Shown: positions 1 to 10,808, counted from the first letter of the stretch. The stretch: DNA of 64,000 nucleotides from Gammaproteobacteria bacterium (GCA_012103455.1 WLWT01000001.1:2404001-2468000); one strand, 5' to 3'. Notes: generated by a model from the letters alone, not told the origin. Program-made: numbers and translations.

Positions 1-404
1 CTTAGGCGTTCTTGCGCTATCGGACCTCGCGCCCTGTAACGGCACACTCGTTCGAGCTTGGCCCGTTCATGCGCTTCACAAGCAACGGCGCAGTTCAGCG
101 AGAACCCATCACCCGCGCCGGTCAATGGCTTCGCTGTCGCGCCGCTCGGCTCCACAGCCAACAACGGATCGTGCAACCGCATCGTGGCGCGTCCAGCGCG
201 AGGGCCAGCGGCGATGACAGAGCGTATTGCTGCGCCCGCCAGTTGTTCGTAGGGTGAGTCCATCTCCAGGTCAAGGTAAGGCTGCCCGGCCTCGGCCACT
301 CGCACACCGGCACGCACCAGCGTGCGGGTGACGCGGGGAATAATAGGCGTGAGTAAGGTGTTGAGTGTCTCTGGACGTAAGGCCTCGGCCCGTGGAAAAC
401 AAAC
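1..404 (-). mobile_element. Partial IS91-family element (internal transposase fragment)
   Basis: These 404 bases are identical to 13178-13581, the middle of the IS91-family transposase further along the window, in the same orientation. The fragment enters from the left edge of the window and stops abruptly inside a chitinase gene, where the sequence changes to codons for Cys-Gln-Tyr-Asp-Gly. It carries no complete transposase. The perfect identity of the two copies argues that the duplication is recent or has been kept identical by gene conversion. Confidence 0.9.
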
Positions 405-3400
405 GTGTCAGTACGATGGCCGTCTCGATTTTCCCCTTAATGAGCTTAAAATCGAAGACTTTGGTCGTGGTTACGATCTGGAGAAAATCCCACCTACCGC
501 TTATGACCGCCTGGTTTTTAGTTTTCTGGCGGTCTGTGGGGACACCGTCGGGCCTTTGAAGGGAAAGGTTGCCGAGGTTGCCGAGGTTGTCGATGGTTGG
601 AATTCACAGGTTCCAGCAGAAGAGCAGATCACTGAAGGTCATATTATCCCACTTGATCCCTACGGCGATCTGGGTACCACCCGCAATGTCGGTCTGGACG
701 ATGATGTTGGTTATGTCAGTCTTGGTCCAGCCAACTTTCTGCCTTACTACAATGAGCAGCGAGCTGCCGGCCTGTTGGGCGGTTTGCGAGAATTAAAGTC
801 CCGTGCTCGCCGGACGGGTCATAAATTAGAGCTGGCCTTCAGTATCGGTGGCTGGAGTTTATCGGGTTACTTTTCTGCCGTAGCAGCGGATCCAGCCAAG
901 CGCAAAGTCTTTATCGACAGTATTGTTGACTTCTTTGAGCGCTTTCCGATGTTTGTTGCCGTTGATATCGACTGGGAATACCCTGGCGGTGGCGGCCTGG
1001 AAAGTAATATCTTTGACGAAGTCAACGATGGCCCCAACTACGCCATCTTAGTTAAAGAACTACGTCAAGCCCTGGACAGTCGCTTCGGTGCCAATGATCG
1101 CAAAGAAATTTCTATCGCTTCCAGTGCCGTGGTCGGAAAGCTGCAAAAATCCAGTATTCCTGATCTGGTCGCCAACGGTCTGGATAATATATTTTTGATG
1201 AGCTACGACTTCTTTGGCACCGGCTGGGCCGAGTACATTGGTCACCAGACTAACCTTAGGCCACCGGCTGGTGTCGATCCCAACAGTGGTTATGATCTAT
1301 CGGCGTCTACCGCCATTGATTATCTGGTGGACGAACTGGGCGTGCCTCCCGCAACCATTCACCTGGGTTATGCCAATTACGGCCGTGCCTGCCTTGGTGC
1401 TGATTTGAGCCTCAGTCCCGGTGATGCTGACTACCGCCGTTATGATCAACCTGGAGCTGCACTGGGTAGCTTTGAAAAAGGTGCGCCGGAGTTGTTTGAT
1501 ATTTTCAATAACTATTTCGATGCGGAACATCAACTGGCGGCTGGTAAAAACGGTTTTAAATTGATGACGGATACGCTGGCTGATGCCGATGTGTTGTTCA
1601 GCGAAGGCAGAGGCCACTATATTTCTTTTGATACGCCTCGCACCACCAAAATAAAAGCCGAATATGCCCACGCAAAGGGTCTGGCCGGGGTATTTTCCTG
1701 GTCTGGTGATCAGGACAATGGACTGCTGGCCAATGCTGCCAGAGAGGGTGCCGGTTATATTGCCAAACCGGGGGAAAGCATCGACATGGGGCCACTGTAC
1801 AATCCGGGCGAATCATTCGAACTGCAACCGATTGCCGGTGGAGAAAGTAAAGTCGCGGTATTGCAAACCGATCAGGCCACCGAAGCCACCTACGTGCTCC
1901 ACCAGGTCAACTACAAGCCCGATGGCTCTGGCGGCAATTTATCCTACACCGCCAGCCGTGTCTGTAAATCAATGTACAACCGATATGCACAGGAAAGCAA
2001 GCGGCCCAAAGTGTCCGCCTATATCACTGACTGGTGCCAATATGATGGTCGCATAGATGGCAGCTTTGACCTTGCGGGTTTGGGTCGTGGCTTCGATTTA
2101 AACAAAATGCCCCGCGACGGTTATGACCGCCTGATATTCAGCTTTATGGCGCTGTGCGGCGACAATACCAACCCTGCTAACAAAGATAAAATCCAGGAAG
2201 TTGTGGATGGTTGGAACAGACACGATGGGGTAGAACCAATTACCGCTGGCCATATTATTCCACTGGATATCTATGGTGATCTCGGCAGTGTCGTCAATGT
2301 GGGTTTGCCGGAGGGAACCACCGGACATCCTGGCGATGTCAGCGATTTTCTGCATTACTACAATCAGCAGGATGCCGCCGGCTTATTGGGCGGTCTGCGC
2401 GAGATGCAAAGGCGTGCTGCCGAATCCGGTCACACTCTGGAACTGGCTTTCAGTGTTGGTGGTTGGAGTCTTTCCGGCTATTTCTCGGTGATGGCTGCAG
2501 ATGAGGGCAAACGGATGGTCTTTATCAACAGCGTCATCGACTTTTTCGAGCGCTTCCCGATGTTTAAAGGTATTGATATCGACTGGGAATACCCTGGTGG
2601 GGGCGGTCTGGAAAGCAATATTTACGATCCAGTCAACGATGGACCCAACTACGCCACGCTGATCGGTGAACTGCGTAGCGCGCTGGATGATCGCTTCGGT
2701 GTTGGCCAGGACAGAAAAGATATTTCCATCGCCACCAGCGCGGTGGTTGGCAAGATGGAAAAAGCCGCTCCGGCCTTGCGGGCAGCAGGACTGGATAAGA
2801 TTTTTCTGATGAGTTACGACTTTTTTGGCAGTCCCTGGGCTGACTATATCGGCCACCATACCAATCTGCTGTCTCCGGCGGGTGCCGACCCCAATGGTGA
2901 TTACGACCTGTCTGCCGACACCGCCGTCACGTACCTGATCGATACTCTGGGAGTACTGCCGGAAAAAATCCAACTGGGTTACGCCAACTACGGTCGCTCC
3001 TGTGTCGGTGCCAATCTGACGGATCGCAGTTATACCAATAGCGGTTCACCCACCCCGCTGGGTACTTTCGAGACCGGTGCGCCGGAGTTGTTCGATATCT
3101 TTAATAACTACTTTGACGTCGAGCACCCTAATGACGGTGCTCAGGGGAAGAATACTTTCGTGTTGATGACCGATACTGTCGCTGATGCCGATGTGCTCTT
3201 CAGTGCCGTGGACGGTGGTCCCACCGGGCATTATATTTCACTCGATACCCCGCGTACGGTAAAAGCAAAAGCCGAGTACGCTCTTGACCGGGGTTTAGGT
3301 GGTATATTCTCCTGGTCCGGTGATCAGGACTGCGGTCTGTTGGCTAATGCCGCCAGAGAGGGTGCCGGTTATACCCTGACCCGATCCGGCAAAAAAATTG

Positions 3401-3465
3401 ATATGGCACCACTTTATAACACGGGACAGGAGATTGAGCTTGCTCCGATTCCGCCTGAAGACTAA
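322..3465 (+). CDS. Tandem GH18 chitinase, Tc-toxin associated, 5' end replaced by IS91 sequence
   Basis: The protein has two homologous glycosyl hydrolase family 18 domains, about residues 28-500 and 555-1035, each with the catalytic signature DIDWEYP (around residues 215 and 752), where the Glu is the acid/base. GH18 chitinases cleave beta-1,4-GlcNAc chains. Homologues sit beside TcA/TcB/TcC genes in insect pathogens and can be structural parts of the toxin complex. Domain 2 begins with YITDWCQYDGRID; domain 1 starts directly at CQYDGR, so its first strand and anything before it are lost. The first ~28 codons of the present frame are antisense IS91 sequence with a GTG start, so this is a fusion frame rather than a native N-terminus. 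Whether it is still expressed is unknown. The two domains look like an internal duplication. Confidence 0.85.
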   Translation: MRVTRGIIGVSKVLSVSGRKASARGKQTCQYDGRLDFPLNELKIEDFGRGYDLEKIPPTAYDRLVFSFLAVCGDTVGPLKGKVAEVAEVVDGWNSQVPAEEQITEGHIIPLDPYGDLGTTRNVGLDDDVGYVSLGPANFLPYYNEQRAAGLLGGLRELKSRARRTGHKLELAFSIGGWSLSGYFSAVAADPAKRKVFIDSIVDFFERFPMFVAVDIDWEYPGGGGLESNIFDEVNDGPNYAILVKELRQALDSRFGANDRKEISIASSAVVGKLQKSSIPDLVANGLDNIFLMSYDFFGTGWAEYIGHQTNLRPPAGVDPNSGYDLSASTAIDYLVDELGVPPATIHLGYANYGRACLGADLSLSPGDADYRRYDQPGAALGSFEKGAPELFDIFNNYFDAEHQLAAGKNGFKLMTDTLADADVLFSEGRGHYISFDTPRTTKIKAEYAHAKGLAGVFSWSGDQDNGLLANAAREGAGYIAKPGESIDMGPLYNPGESFELQPIAGGESKVAVLQTDQATEATYVLHQVNYKPDGSGGNLSYTASRVCKSMYNRYAQESKRPKVSAYITDWCQYDGRIDGSFDLAGLGRGFDLNKMPRDGYDRLIFSFMALCGDNTNPANKDKIQEVVDGWNRHDGVEPITAGHIIPLDIYGDLGSVVNVGLPEGTTGHPGDVSDFLHYYNQQDAAGLLGGLREMQRRAAESGHTLELAFSVGGWSLSGYFSVMAADEGKRMVFINSVIDFFERFPMFKGIDIDWEYPGGGGLESNIYDPVNDGPNYATLIGELRSALDDRFGVGQDRKDISIATSAVVGKMEKAAPALRAAGLDKIFLMSYDFFGSPWADYIGHHTNLLSPAGADPNGDYDLSADTAVTYLIDTLGVLPEKIQLGYANYGRSCVGANLTDRSYTNSGSPTPLGTFETGAPELFDIFNNYFDVEHPNDGAQGKNTFVLMTDTVADADVLFSAVDGGPTGHYISLDTPRTVKAKAEYALDRGLGGIFSWSGDQDCGLLANAAREGAGYTLTRSGKKIDMAPLYNTGQEIELAPIPPED

Positions 3466-3653
3466 CAATATCATCGCTCTCTGGATGTGGCCTTAGTTTA
3501 TGGAATTTTCTCAACCCAAAGTGCCACTGGCAGAGCTGATTCAAGCGGGTCTGTCCGATCTGGTCTGAATCGGTTCCAAAAGTATGCGCCTGTATGCCAG
3601 GCAGGGCACCGGTTTTAGCCAGAGAGTGAAAATCACCTACAAGCGTTAAAGCT

Positions 3654-6600
3654 ATGAATAATCAGACAGCAACCATGAACAATTCGGGTCAAGACACTAA
3701 TAGTACCTTGACCATCAATCCGCCTGAGTTGCCCAAAGGCGGTGGCGCTATCCAGGGCATTGGCGAGACCTTTCAAGCCGATGAATTTACCGGCACCGCC
3801 AGCTTTTCTGTGCCGCTGCCTGCTTCTCCCGGTCGCGGCTTTGAGCCGTCATTGGCCCTGACCTATTCCTCCGGTGGTGGCAATAGCCACTTCGGTCTTG
3901 GTTGGGATCTGGCTATTCCATCGATATCACGCAAGACCAGCAAAGGTCAACCGCGCTATAACCAAAACGATACCTTTGTGCTGTCCAGTGCCGAGGATTT
4001 AGTCGCCATTGATAGCAGTGATGCAACGGTGATTATCGGGAGTACCACTTACATTCTGCGCCGCTATCGCCCACGCGTCGAAGCCGGTTTTACCCGTATT
4101 GAATACTGGCAGGCGGACGATGCCTCCAATAGCTTCTGGCGTACCATTACCGCCGACAATATCACCAGTGTCTTTGGTTACGATCAGCACAGTCGTATCG
4201 TCAATCCAGATAACCCGGCCCAGATATTCGAATGGCTATTAACCCTCTCCTACGATGCGCACGGCAATGCGGTGTTTTATCAGTATAAACAGGAAGATGA
4301 TGTCAATGTGCCCGACACGCTGTCGGAAACCAATCGTATGCACACTGCTCAGCGCTATCTGCAACGTGTTTGTTATGGCAATGCCACTCCTTGGGTAGTT
4401 AATGACTTTCCCCAGGACCTGGATACCATAGCTAATGCCCAATGGCACTTTGAAGTGGTGTTTGATTACGGCGAATACACCGATGCTCTAAACAGTGATG
4501 ACCCCTATACTCCGACCCATAACTGGTTAGCGCGTGCTGATGCTTTTTCGCGTTACGATGCCGGTTTTGAACTACGCACGCATCGCTTATGCCGCAATGT
4601 CTTATTGTTTCATCGTTTTGTGGAATTGGATACTGATGCTACCAACCTGGCTGATGCCACCCCGCGCCTGACCCAGCGCGTAACGCTCAATTATGATGAA
4701 AATGCTACGCTGACCCGCTTAAGCTCAGTAAGCTCCAGCGGCTATCGTTACCAGGCCGCTACCAACGATTATCAAAGCCTTAGCCTGCCTGCTGTGGACT
4801 TTGGTTATACGACTTTCACTGCTCAGGGTCATACCTGGCAAAGGCTGCAACAGGAAAGTGGCGAAACCTTCCCCGATTGGGATGGTGCCAGTTACCGTTT
4901 GGTCGATGTGCATGGCGAGGGCATTCCTGGCGTACTGTATCTCGACGGTCAATCAGTATTTTACTGGCAGCCTGAACGAATATCCGATGAAAAATCTAAC
5001 AGCGCAACGCAGACCTATCACGGTCCTGTTGCCCTGGGAGAGCTGCCTCTGACTCATAAGAAAGAGGGTATCAGCGCACGCCTGATGGACTTAAGCGGTA
5101 ATGGTCAATTGGACTGGGTCAGCACGATGGGTGCTGCCACCGGTTTTTTTCAAGGTAAGGCTACTGCCGCTCACGATAAGTACCAGCACGGTGCCTGGGA
5201 AATCTTCCAGACCTTCGAGTCTATGCCGACCGAATTTTTCCATCCCCAGACAGACCTGATTGATGCCACTGGCGATGGTTTGTCAGATCTGGTACTGCTG
5301 CAAGAGCGGGAAGTCAGGGTATATCCCTCCAAGGGTAAACGTGGCTTTGAACGGGCATTGACCCAGCTTCGTAGCCACCAGCTACCCACCTCAAAAGCAG
5401 AGTCGGCTAAAGAACTGTTGCAATTCGTTGATCTACTCGGCACTGGTCGCCAACATCGGGTACGGGTGTGCAACGGCAGCGTCGAATGTTGGCCCAATCT
5501 GGGTTACGGTCGTTTTGGTGACAAGATAGAGTTGGATAATGCTCCCGATTTTGGTCCACAGTTTGATACCCAGCGTTTATTCCTGGCCGATATTGATGGT
5601 TCCGGCGCGACCGATCTGATCTACGCCCATAGTGATCATGTTGCTATTTATTTTAATCACAGTGGTAATGATTTCAGTATTGAACCTCTAACTATCAGCC
5701 TGCCAAGCCCTTGTGACAATATTGATCAAATCAGTTTTGCCGATATCAAAGGCAACGGCACTCAATGCCTGGTGTTTGCCGAACGCAAACCCAAACCGCG
5801 CCAATGGTTCTACGATTTCTGCCAAGGCAGCAAACCCTATCTGTTGAATCGGGTAACTAACAATAGGGGTGCTGAAACTGAAATCCGCTATACCAGTTCT
5901 ACCCAATTTTATTTACAGGACAAAGAACAGGGCCAACCCTGGCTGACTGCTCTACCTTTTCCAGTACAGGTAGTTCGTCAGGTTCTTACCCACGACCTGA
6001 TTGGCGATAATGTACTGACGCTGTTGTATAGCTACCACCACGGCTACTACGACGAAGTCGAACGCGAATTCAGAGGTTTTGGTCGGGTAGAGCGCCAGGA
6101 TGCCGAAGTGTTTAGCGATACCGGTTCGCCCGAAGAATATGTAGCGCCAGCAAGAAGTATCACTTGGTATCACACTGGTGCAGCGCAGCAAAATACCCTG
6201 ACGCAACAGTATCGTAGCGAATACTATCAGGGTGATCCCGATGCGGCAGCCCTGGCCGACAGCAGCGTAAACTACGTTTCGGCGGAAGTCGATGAAGACA
6301 CCCAGCGCGAAGCACAACGCGCCCTCAAAGGTCAGATATTGCGCGAGGAACTCTACGGCCTGGATGACGGTGATGCCAGTCAGCACCCCTATAGCGTAGC
6401 CGAGCATCGCTACCATGTGCGGCAATTACAACAGCGTGGCGATCAGCGCTATGCCGTTTTCTTTGCCTATCTTATCGAAAACCTCGATTACGCCTACGAA
6501 CGCAATCCAGCCGATCCAAAATTCAGTCACAAACTGGTGTTAGCGGTTAACGAATACGGCACGGTGGTGCAAACTGCCCAGCTAGCCTATGGGCGGCGTA

Positions 6601-9600
6601 GCGCTGCCGCAGGTCTACCCGAACAAGAAAGTATTAAAGTCACCAGCGCCATTAACCGCAGCTTAAACAATGTCTTTGCCGATCACAGCAGCGATAGCCA
6701 TCAGATCGGGCTTGCTAAAGAATCGCTATCCTTTGAGATCACCAACCTAAGCGCCCCCAGCGGCGACAGTGAAGTACTTGATTATGACGAGATCAAAGCG
6801 CAGTTATGCGCTCATGACCCGGAAACGCAACTGCCTTTTGCCGCTGGTATTAATTCCCGTTTGTTAAACTGGCAACAGCACTACTATATTGCTGCCGGTA
6901 GCGATACACCTCTGGCTTTTGGTACAGTTGATGCCCAAGCTTTGCCATCGCATAGCGAGCAGGTCGTCTTCACTGAGCAGCAAATCAATGCTGCGCCGCA
7001 AGGTTTGCAAGACCAGATGACTAACGGTGGTTATAGTCAACACGATGGTTATTGGTGGAATCCCGACAGCAGACAACGTTATCACACGGTCAGCGCTTAC
7101 TGCTTGCCCAGCGAAGTGATCGATCCTTTGGGCAACAGCAGCACCTACGATGCTTACGACACCCACTGGCTAATGCTCCTGCAAACCACTGATGCGCTTG
7201 GCAATACTACCACCGCACAGCAAGTCGATTATCAGGTGCTACAAGCCCAACAAATCATTGATATCAACGGCAATACCAGCGAAGCCCTGTTCGATGCTTT
7301 AGGACAGGTGCTGGTCACGTCATTTTATGGTACGGAAAACGGCAATCCTGTTGGCTTCGATCCGCTGACTGATTACACCATGACCGATGCGCCCGACAGT
7401 GACAGTGTGATCAACGATCCGGCCACCTACCTGCAAAACGCCGCCACTTATTTTTACTACGATCTATCCAGTTGGCAACTAAACAACCAACCGGTGCGTG
7501 CCGTGCAACTCACTGCCGAAGATTATCCAGGGCAGGGCGGACGCATTCCAATCGCCATCACCTACAGCGATGGTTTGGGCCGTACCCTGCAAAGCAAAGT
7601 ACAGGTCGAAAGTGGCGAAGCCCTGGCTGTTAATGCCAACGACAAGATCGAAACCATCACTGCCACTACGCGTTGGTTGACCAGTAATCGCGTGGTGTAT
7701 AACAATAAAGGCGAGCCGGTCAAACAATACAAACCGTATTACAGCAATACTCACGACTTTATTGATAACGAAACGCTTAATAGCTTTGGTGTCAAACTCA
7801 CGCTGCACTACGATCCTCTGGGTAGAGTGATACGCACCGACACTGCCAAGGGATTTTTCACCAAAGTCGAGTTCAATCCCTGGAGTGAACAACACTACGA
7901 CGAAAATGATACCGTCACCGACTCTGACTATTACATCAGTAACATTGATAACGCCGACTTACCGCAAGAGGAAAGAACGGCCCTGCAAAAAGCCGCCGTA
8001 TTTTACGATACTCCAGCGGAAAACATTCTGGATAATCTTGGCCGTACTATTCGCAGTATCCAGCGCAACAAAACAGAGGCAAGCGGAGCAGTAACCAGCC
8101 TCACTGAACACTACAGCTACGATGTTGTCGGTAATCAACTCAGTAGTGCTGATGCCCGCTTGTCATCAGGCAACACTGTTAACTTTGAGACCAGCTACAA
8201 CCTCGCCAATGAAGCGCTACATAGCCAAAGCGCCGATGCTGGTGAAAGCTGGATGCTCAGTAACGTTATGGGTAATCCGCTTTATCGCCAAGACGCACGT
8301 GGTATCGAACAAACCTTTACCTATGATGAACTCAATCGTCCCATCAGTGAACATATTACCGGCAATGACGGGCAGCAAGACCTTGATCACACCGTTACGC
8401 TCACCCTCTACGGTGAAAATCAACCCAACGCGCAAGACCACAATCTACGTGGCCAGGTCTATCAACACTACGATCAGGCTGGTATGAACCAAACTAACAG
8501 CTACAGTCTGCAAGGCCGGACCCTAAGCAGCACTCGGCAACTACGTAGTGCTTACCAAAACGAAGCCCACTGGCCTGCTGATGAAACTCAGCGAACAGCG
8601 TTGCTGGAAACGGAAACCTTTACCACCAGCACCAGCTACGATGCGCTGGCGAGGGTTAAACAAACCACCGATGCTGATAACAATAGCACCAGCCCCGCCT
8701 ACCATATCTCCGGGCGACTCAACCAACTTGTGGTGCAACACGGCGATGGCAGCGGCACTACCGACTATGTACAAAATATCCACTACAACGCCAAAAGCCA
8801 GCGACAACAAATCACCTACGGCAATGGCGTTACCACCCACTACCACTACGAAGACACCACCTTTCGTCTCACTCGAATAAACAGCCAGCGTAGCGATCAA
8901 AGCCCATTGCAAGACCTTAACTACACCTACGATGCGGCGGGTAATATCACGCAGATAGAAGATAAAGCCTGGAATACTGTATTTAATAACAACCTGCAGG
9001 TTGATCCCAAAAGCGAATACACCTATGACGCGCTCTATCGTCTGATCGAAGCCACCGGACGCGCGCATGAAAGTCTTGCCAATAAAAACCAGCAACAGCC
9101 AGGCAACTTTGACAAGCTACCGTCGATGCCAGCCATCAGCAATGCCGAAGCACTGATCAATTACACGCTCAGCTACCAATACGACCAGGCCGGTAATCTA
9201 AACCAAATCCACCACGCCAGCACTAACGCCAACTGGACACGGGACATGATAGTAGCCAACAACAGCAGCCGTGCGGTCGAACAAAACACCAATGGTACGA
9301 TAACGCCCAATCAGGTAGATGATTACTTTGATCACAATGGCAATCAGATACAGATGGATGGAATAAATGCTCTGCACTGGAACTACCGCAATAACATAGC
9401 GCATGTCGAGAAGACCAGCCAACTGCATGAGTATTATGTTTACGACAGCAGTGGTCAGCGGGTGCGCAAAATCACCGAAAATACCAGCGCAGCCATCTCA
9501 CATTACCAGGAGACCATTTATCTGGGCAGCCTGGAAATCCACCGCAAACACAACGACAGTATCGGTGACAGCCCAACCGAAGAGCGGTACACCTTGCGCA

Positions 9601-10808
9601 TCAGCAATGACGAAGGTCAGGTCGCCAATCGTGAGCACTGGACTGTAGGCAGCCCACCCAGCGAAGTCAGCAATCCACAGGTTCGCTATCAGTTGGAAAA
9701 TTATCTTGGTTCGGCGTCAATGGAAGTCGATGAACAGGGACTGATTATCAGCTATGAAGAATACTTTCCGTATGGCGGCACCAGTTTTATTGCAGGCAAG
9801 AGTGCAGCAGAGGTTAGTCTGAAGCGTTACCGTTACAGTGGTAAGGAACGCGACGATTTAACCGGGTTTTATTACTATGGCGCCCGTTACTATGCACCTT
9901 GGATAGGACGTTGGTTAAGTGCCGATCCGGCAGGAACGGTAGACGGACTCAATTTATATGCGTTTGTCGGTGGGAATCCGGTCATAGGGAGAGATACAAC
10001 CGGGTTATACGATGACCCCAAAAGTCCAGAACTACCAGAGAGATTCAGGCTATCTGGTGAGCAAAGAAAGGCAGCAGTGGACAACAAAAACAAAAACAAA
10101 AACAAAAAGCCGCAAGCGGGCAAACAAACAAAACCACCAGCGTCAAAACCCCGTCCTCTGGAACAAATTGTTGGTATGGCCGCTGCACTCTTATCCGCCA
10201 TTCCTAATGCTGCTCCAACTCCGGCAGCAGAAACTGCCCCCGAAGGAGCAGAAGCGGTACCCAGAGGAGCAGAAGCAGCCCCAGAAGAGTCCTTCTACTT
10301 TTACAAAGGTTTATATCTCGAACATGCACAAGATATTCTGAACTGGCAGGATAGATGGAAAGCAGAAGTCGAAGATGATATTCGCCGGGGTAATAAAGAC
10401 AAGTTAGATAGCGCAACTTTAAAAGGCAGTGAAAAAAAAGGAACACCTTCACGGTTAATTCCGATTCGTGGTCACATCACAGCTGATTATGGATATAGCA
10501 GGAATTACCCACAGGACGCACCCGAGGAAGATAGGGTGGTTATGGAATTTGAGTTGTCAGCCAAACTAATGACAAAAGATGTTATAGCCCTTAGTTCGGA
10601 CGAGAAAGTAAGAGAAGTTATCGCAGGCAACACAGCCGATCAATTTGTGCAACTCGGTCCCAACATCGGGGAAGGACAGTTAGGCGGCTACATTGGAACC
10701 AAACCTGAGAAAACAACATTCAGCCTTGGGGTTGGCCAAAATCTAAACGGACCGACTCAATTCTTATTCCAGCTATTGCTAAAAGAGGCGCGTATAGTTA
10801 ACAGGTAG
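3654..10808 (+). CDS. Fused TcB-TcC insecticidal toxin complex protein with C-terminal toxin tip
   Basis: This 2384-residue protein joins the TcB and TcC components of ABC toxins in one chain. Residues ~20-330 are SpvB-like (GIGETFQADEFTGTASFSVP, then a FGLGWDLAIPSI motif). TcdB middle regions follow, then a long stretch of RHS/YD repeats, then the conserved RHS core end (YRYSGKERDDLTGFYYYGARYY, GRWLSADPAG, NLYAFVGGNP) at about residues 2060-2118. In the family this shell encloses the toxic tip, and an aspartyl self-cleavage site near the DPAG...DG region releases it. The tip here (about 2119-2384) starts with a KNKNKNK and Ala/Pro/Glu-rich linker; its fold was not recognised. The gene lies 188 bases after the chitinase on the same strand and is AT-richer than the chromosome core. 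A TcA partner is needed for delivery in known systems and is not in the window. Confidence 0.93.
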   Translation: MNNQTATMNNSGQDTNSTLTINPPELPKGGGAIQGIGETFQADEFTGTASFSVPLPASPGRGFEPSLALTYSSGGGNSHFGLGWDLAIPSISRKTSKGQPRYNQNDTFVLSSAEDLVAIDSSDATVIIGSTTYILRRYRPRVEAGFTRIEYWQADDASNSFWRTITADNITSVFGYDQHSRIVNPDNPAQIFEWLLTLSYDAHGNAVFYQYKQEDDVNVPDTLSETNRMHTAQRYLQRVCYGNATPWVVNDFPQDLDTIANAQWHFEVVFDYGEYTDALNSDDPYTPTHNWLARADAFSRYDAGFELRTHRLCRNVLLFHRFVELDTDATNLADATPRLTQRVTLNYDENATLTRLSSVSSSGYRYQAATNDYQSLSLPAVDFGYTTFTAQGHTWQRLQQESGETFPDWDGASYRLVDVHGEGIPGVLYLDGQSVFYWQPERISDEKSNSATQTYHGPVALGELPLTHKKEGISARLMDLSGNGQLDWVSTMGAATGFFQGKATAAHDKYQHGAWEIFQTFESMPTEFFHPQTDLIDATGDGLSDLVLLQEREVRVYPSKGKRGFERALTQLRSHQLPTSKAESAKELLQFVDLLGTGRQHRVRVCNGSVECWPNLGYGRFGDKIELDNAPDFGPQFDTQRLFLADIDGSGATDLIYAHSDHVAIYFNHSGNDFSIEPLTISLPSPCDNIDQISFADIKGNGTQCLVFAERKPKPRQWFYDFCQGSKPYLLNRVTNNRGAETEIRYTSSTQFYLQDKEQGQPWLTALPFPVQVVRQVLTHDLIGDNVLTLLYSYHHGYYDEVEREFRGFGRVERQDAEVFSDTGSPEEYVAPARSITWYHTGAAQQNTLTQQYRSEYYQGDPDAAALADSSVNYVSAEVDEDTQREAQRALKGQILREELYGLDDGDASQHPYSVAEHRYHVRQLQQRGDQRYAVFFAYLIENLDYAYERNPADPKFSHKLVLAVNEYGTVVQTAQLAYGRRSAAAGLPEQESIKVTSAINRSLNNVFADHSSDSHQIGLAKESLSFEITNLSAPSGDSEVLDYDEIKAQLCAHDPETQLPFAAGINSRLLNWQQHYYIAAGSDTPLAFGTVDAQALPSHSEQVVFTEQQINAAPQGLQDQMTNGGYSQHDGYWWNPDSRQRYHTVSAYCLPSEVIDPLGNSSTYDAYDTHWLMLLQTTDALGNTTTAQQVDYQVLQAQQIIDINGNTSEALFDALGQVLVTSFYGTENGNPVGFDPLTDYTMTDAPDSDSVINDPATYLQNAATYFYYDLSSWQLNNQPVRAVQLTAEDYPGQGGRIPIAITYSDGLGRTLQSKVQVESGEALAVNANDKIETITATTRWLTSNRVVYNNKGEPVKQYKPYYSNTHDFIDNETLNSFGVKLTLHYDPLGRVIRTDTAKGFFTKVEFNPWSEQHYDENDTVTDSDYYISNIDNADLPQEERTALQKAAVFYDTPAENILDNLGRTIRSIQRNKTEASGAVTSLTEHYSYDVVGNQLSSADARLSSGNTVNFETSYNLANEALHSQSADAGESWMLSNVMGNPLYRQDARGIEQTFTYDELNRPISEHITGNDGQQDLDHTVTLTLYGENQPNAQDHNLRGQVYQHYDQAGMNQTNSYSLQGRTLSSTRQLRSAYQNEAHWPADETQRTALLETETFTTSTSYDALARVKQTTDADNNSTSPAYHISGRLNQLVVQHGDGSGTTDYVQNIHYNAKSQRQQITYGNGVTTHYHYEDTTFRLTRINSQRSDQSPLQDLNYTYDAAGNITQIEDKAWNTVFNNNLQVDPKSEYTYDALYRLIEATGRAHESLANKNQQQPGNFDKLPSMPAISNAEALINYTLSYQYDQAGNLNQIHHASTNANWTRDMIVANNSSRAVEQNTNGTITPNQVDDYFDHNGNQIQMDGINALHWNYRNNIAHVEKTSQLHEYYVYDSSGQRVRKITENTSAAISHYQETIYLGSLEIHRKHNDSIGDSPTEERYTLRISNDEGQVANREHWTVGSPPSEVSNPQVRYQLENYLGSASMEVDEQGLIISYEEYFPYGGTSFIAGKSAAEVSLKRYRYSGKERDDLTGFYYYGARYYAPWIGRWLSADPAGTVDGLNLYAFVGGNPVIGRDTTGLYDDPKSPELPERFRLSGEQRKAAVDNKNKNKNKKPQAGKQTKPPASKPRPLEQIVGMAAALLSAIPNAAPTPAAETAPEGAEAVPRGAEAAPEESFYFYKGLYLEHAQDILNWQDRWKAEVEDDIRRGNKDKLDSATLKGSEKKGTPSRLIPIRGHITADYGYSRNYPQDAPEEDRVVMEFELSAKLMTKDVIALSSDEKVREVIAGNTADQFVQLGPNIGEGQLGGYIGTKPEKTTFSLGVGQNLNGPTQFLFQLLLKEARIVNR

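Noticed and set aside
3499..3653. Short peptides between the chitinase and TcB-TcC (MEFSQPKVPLAELIQAGLS and MRLYARQGTGFSQRVKITYK)
   Set aside because: They look like the end of a lost coding sequence interrupted by a TGA, but I recognise no family, so no gene was called.
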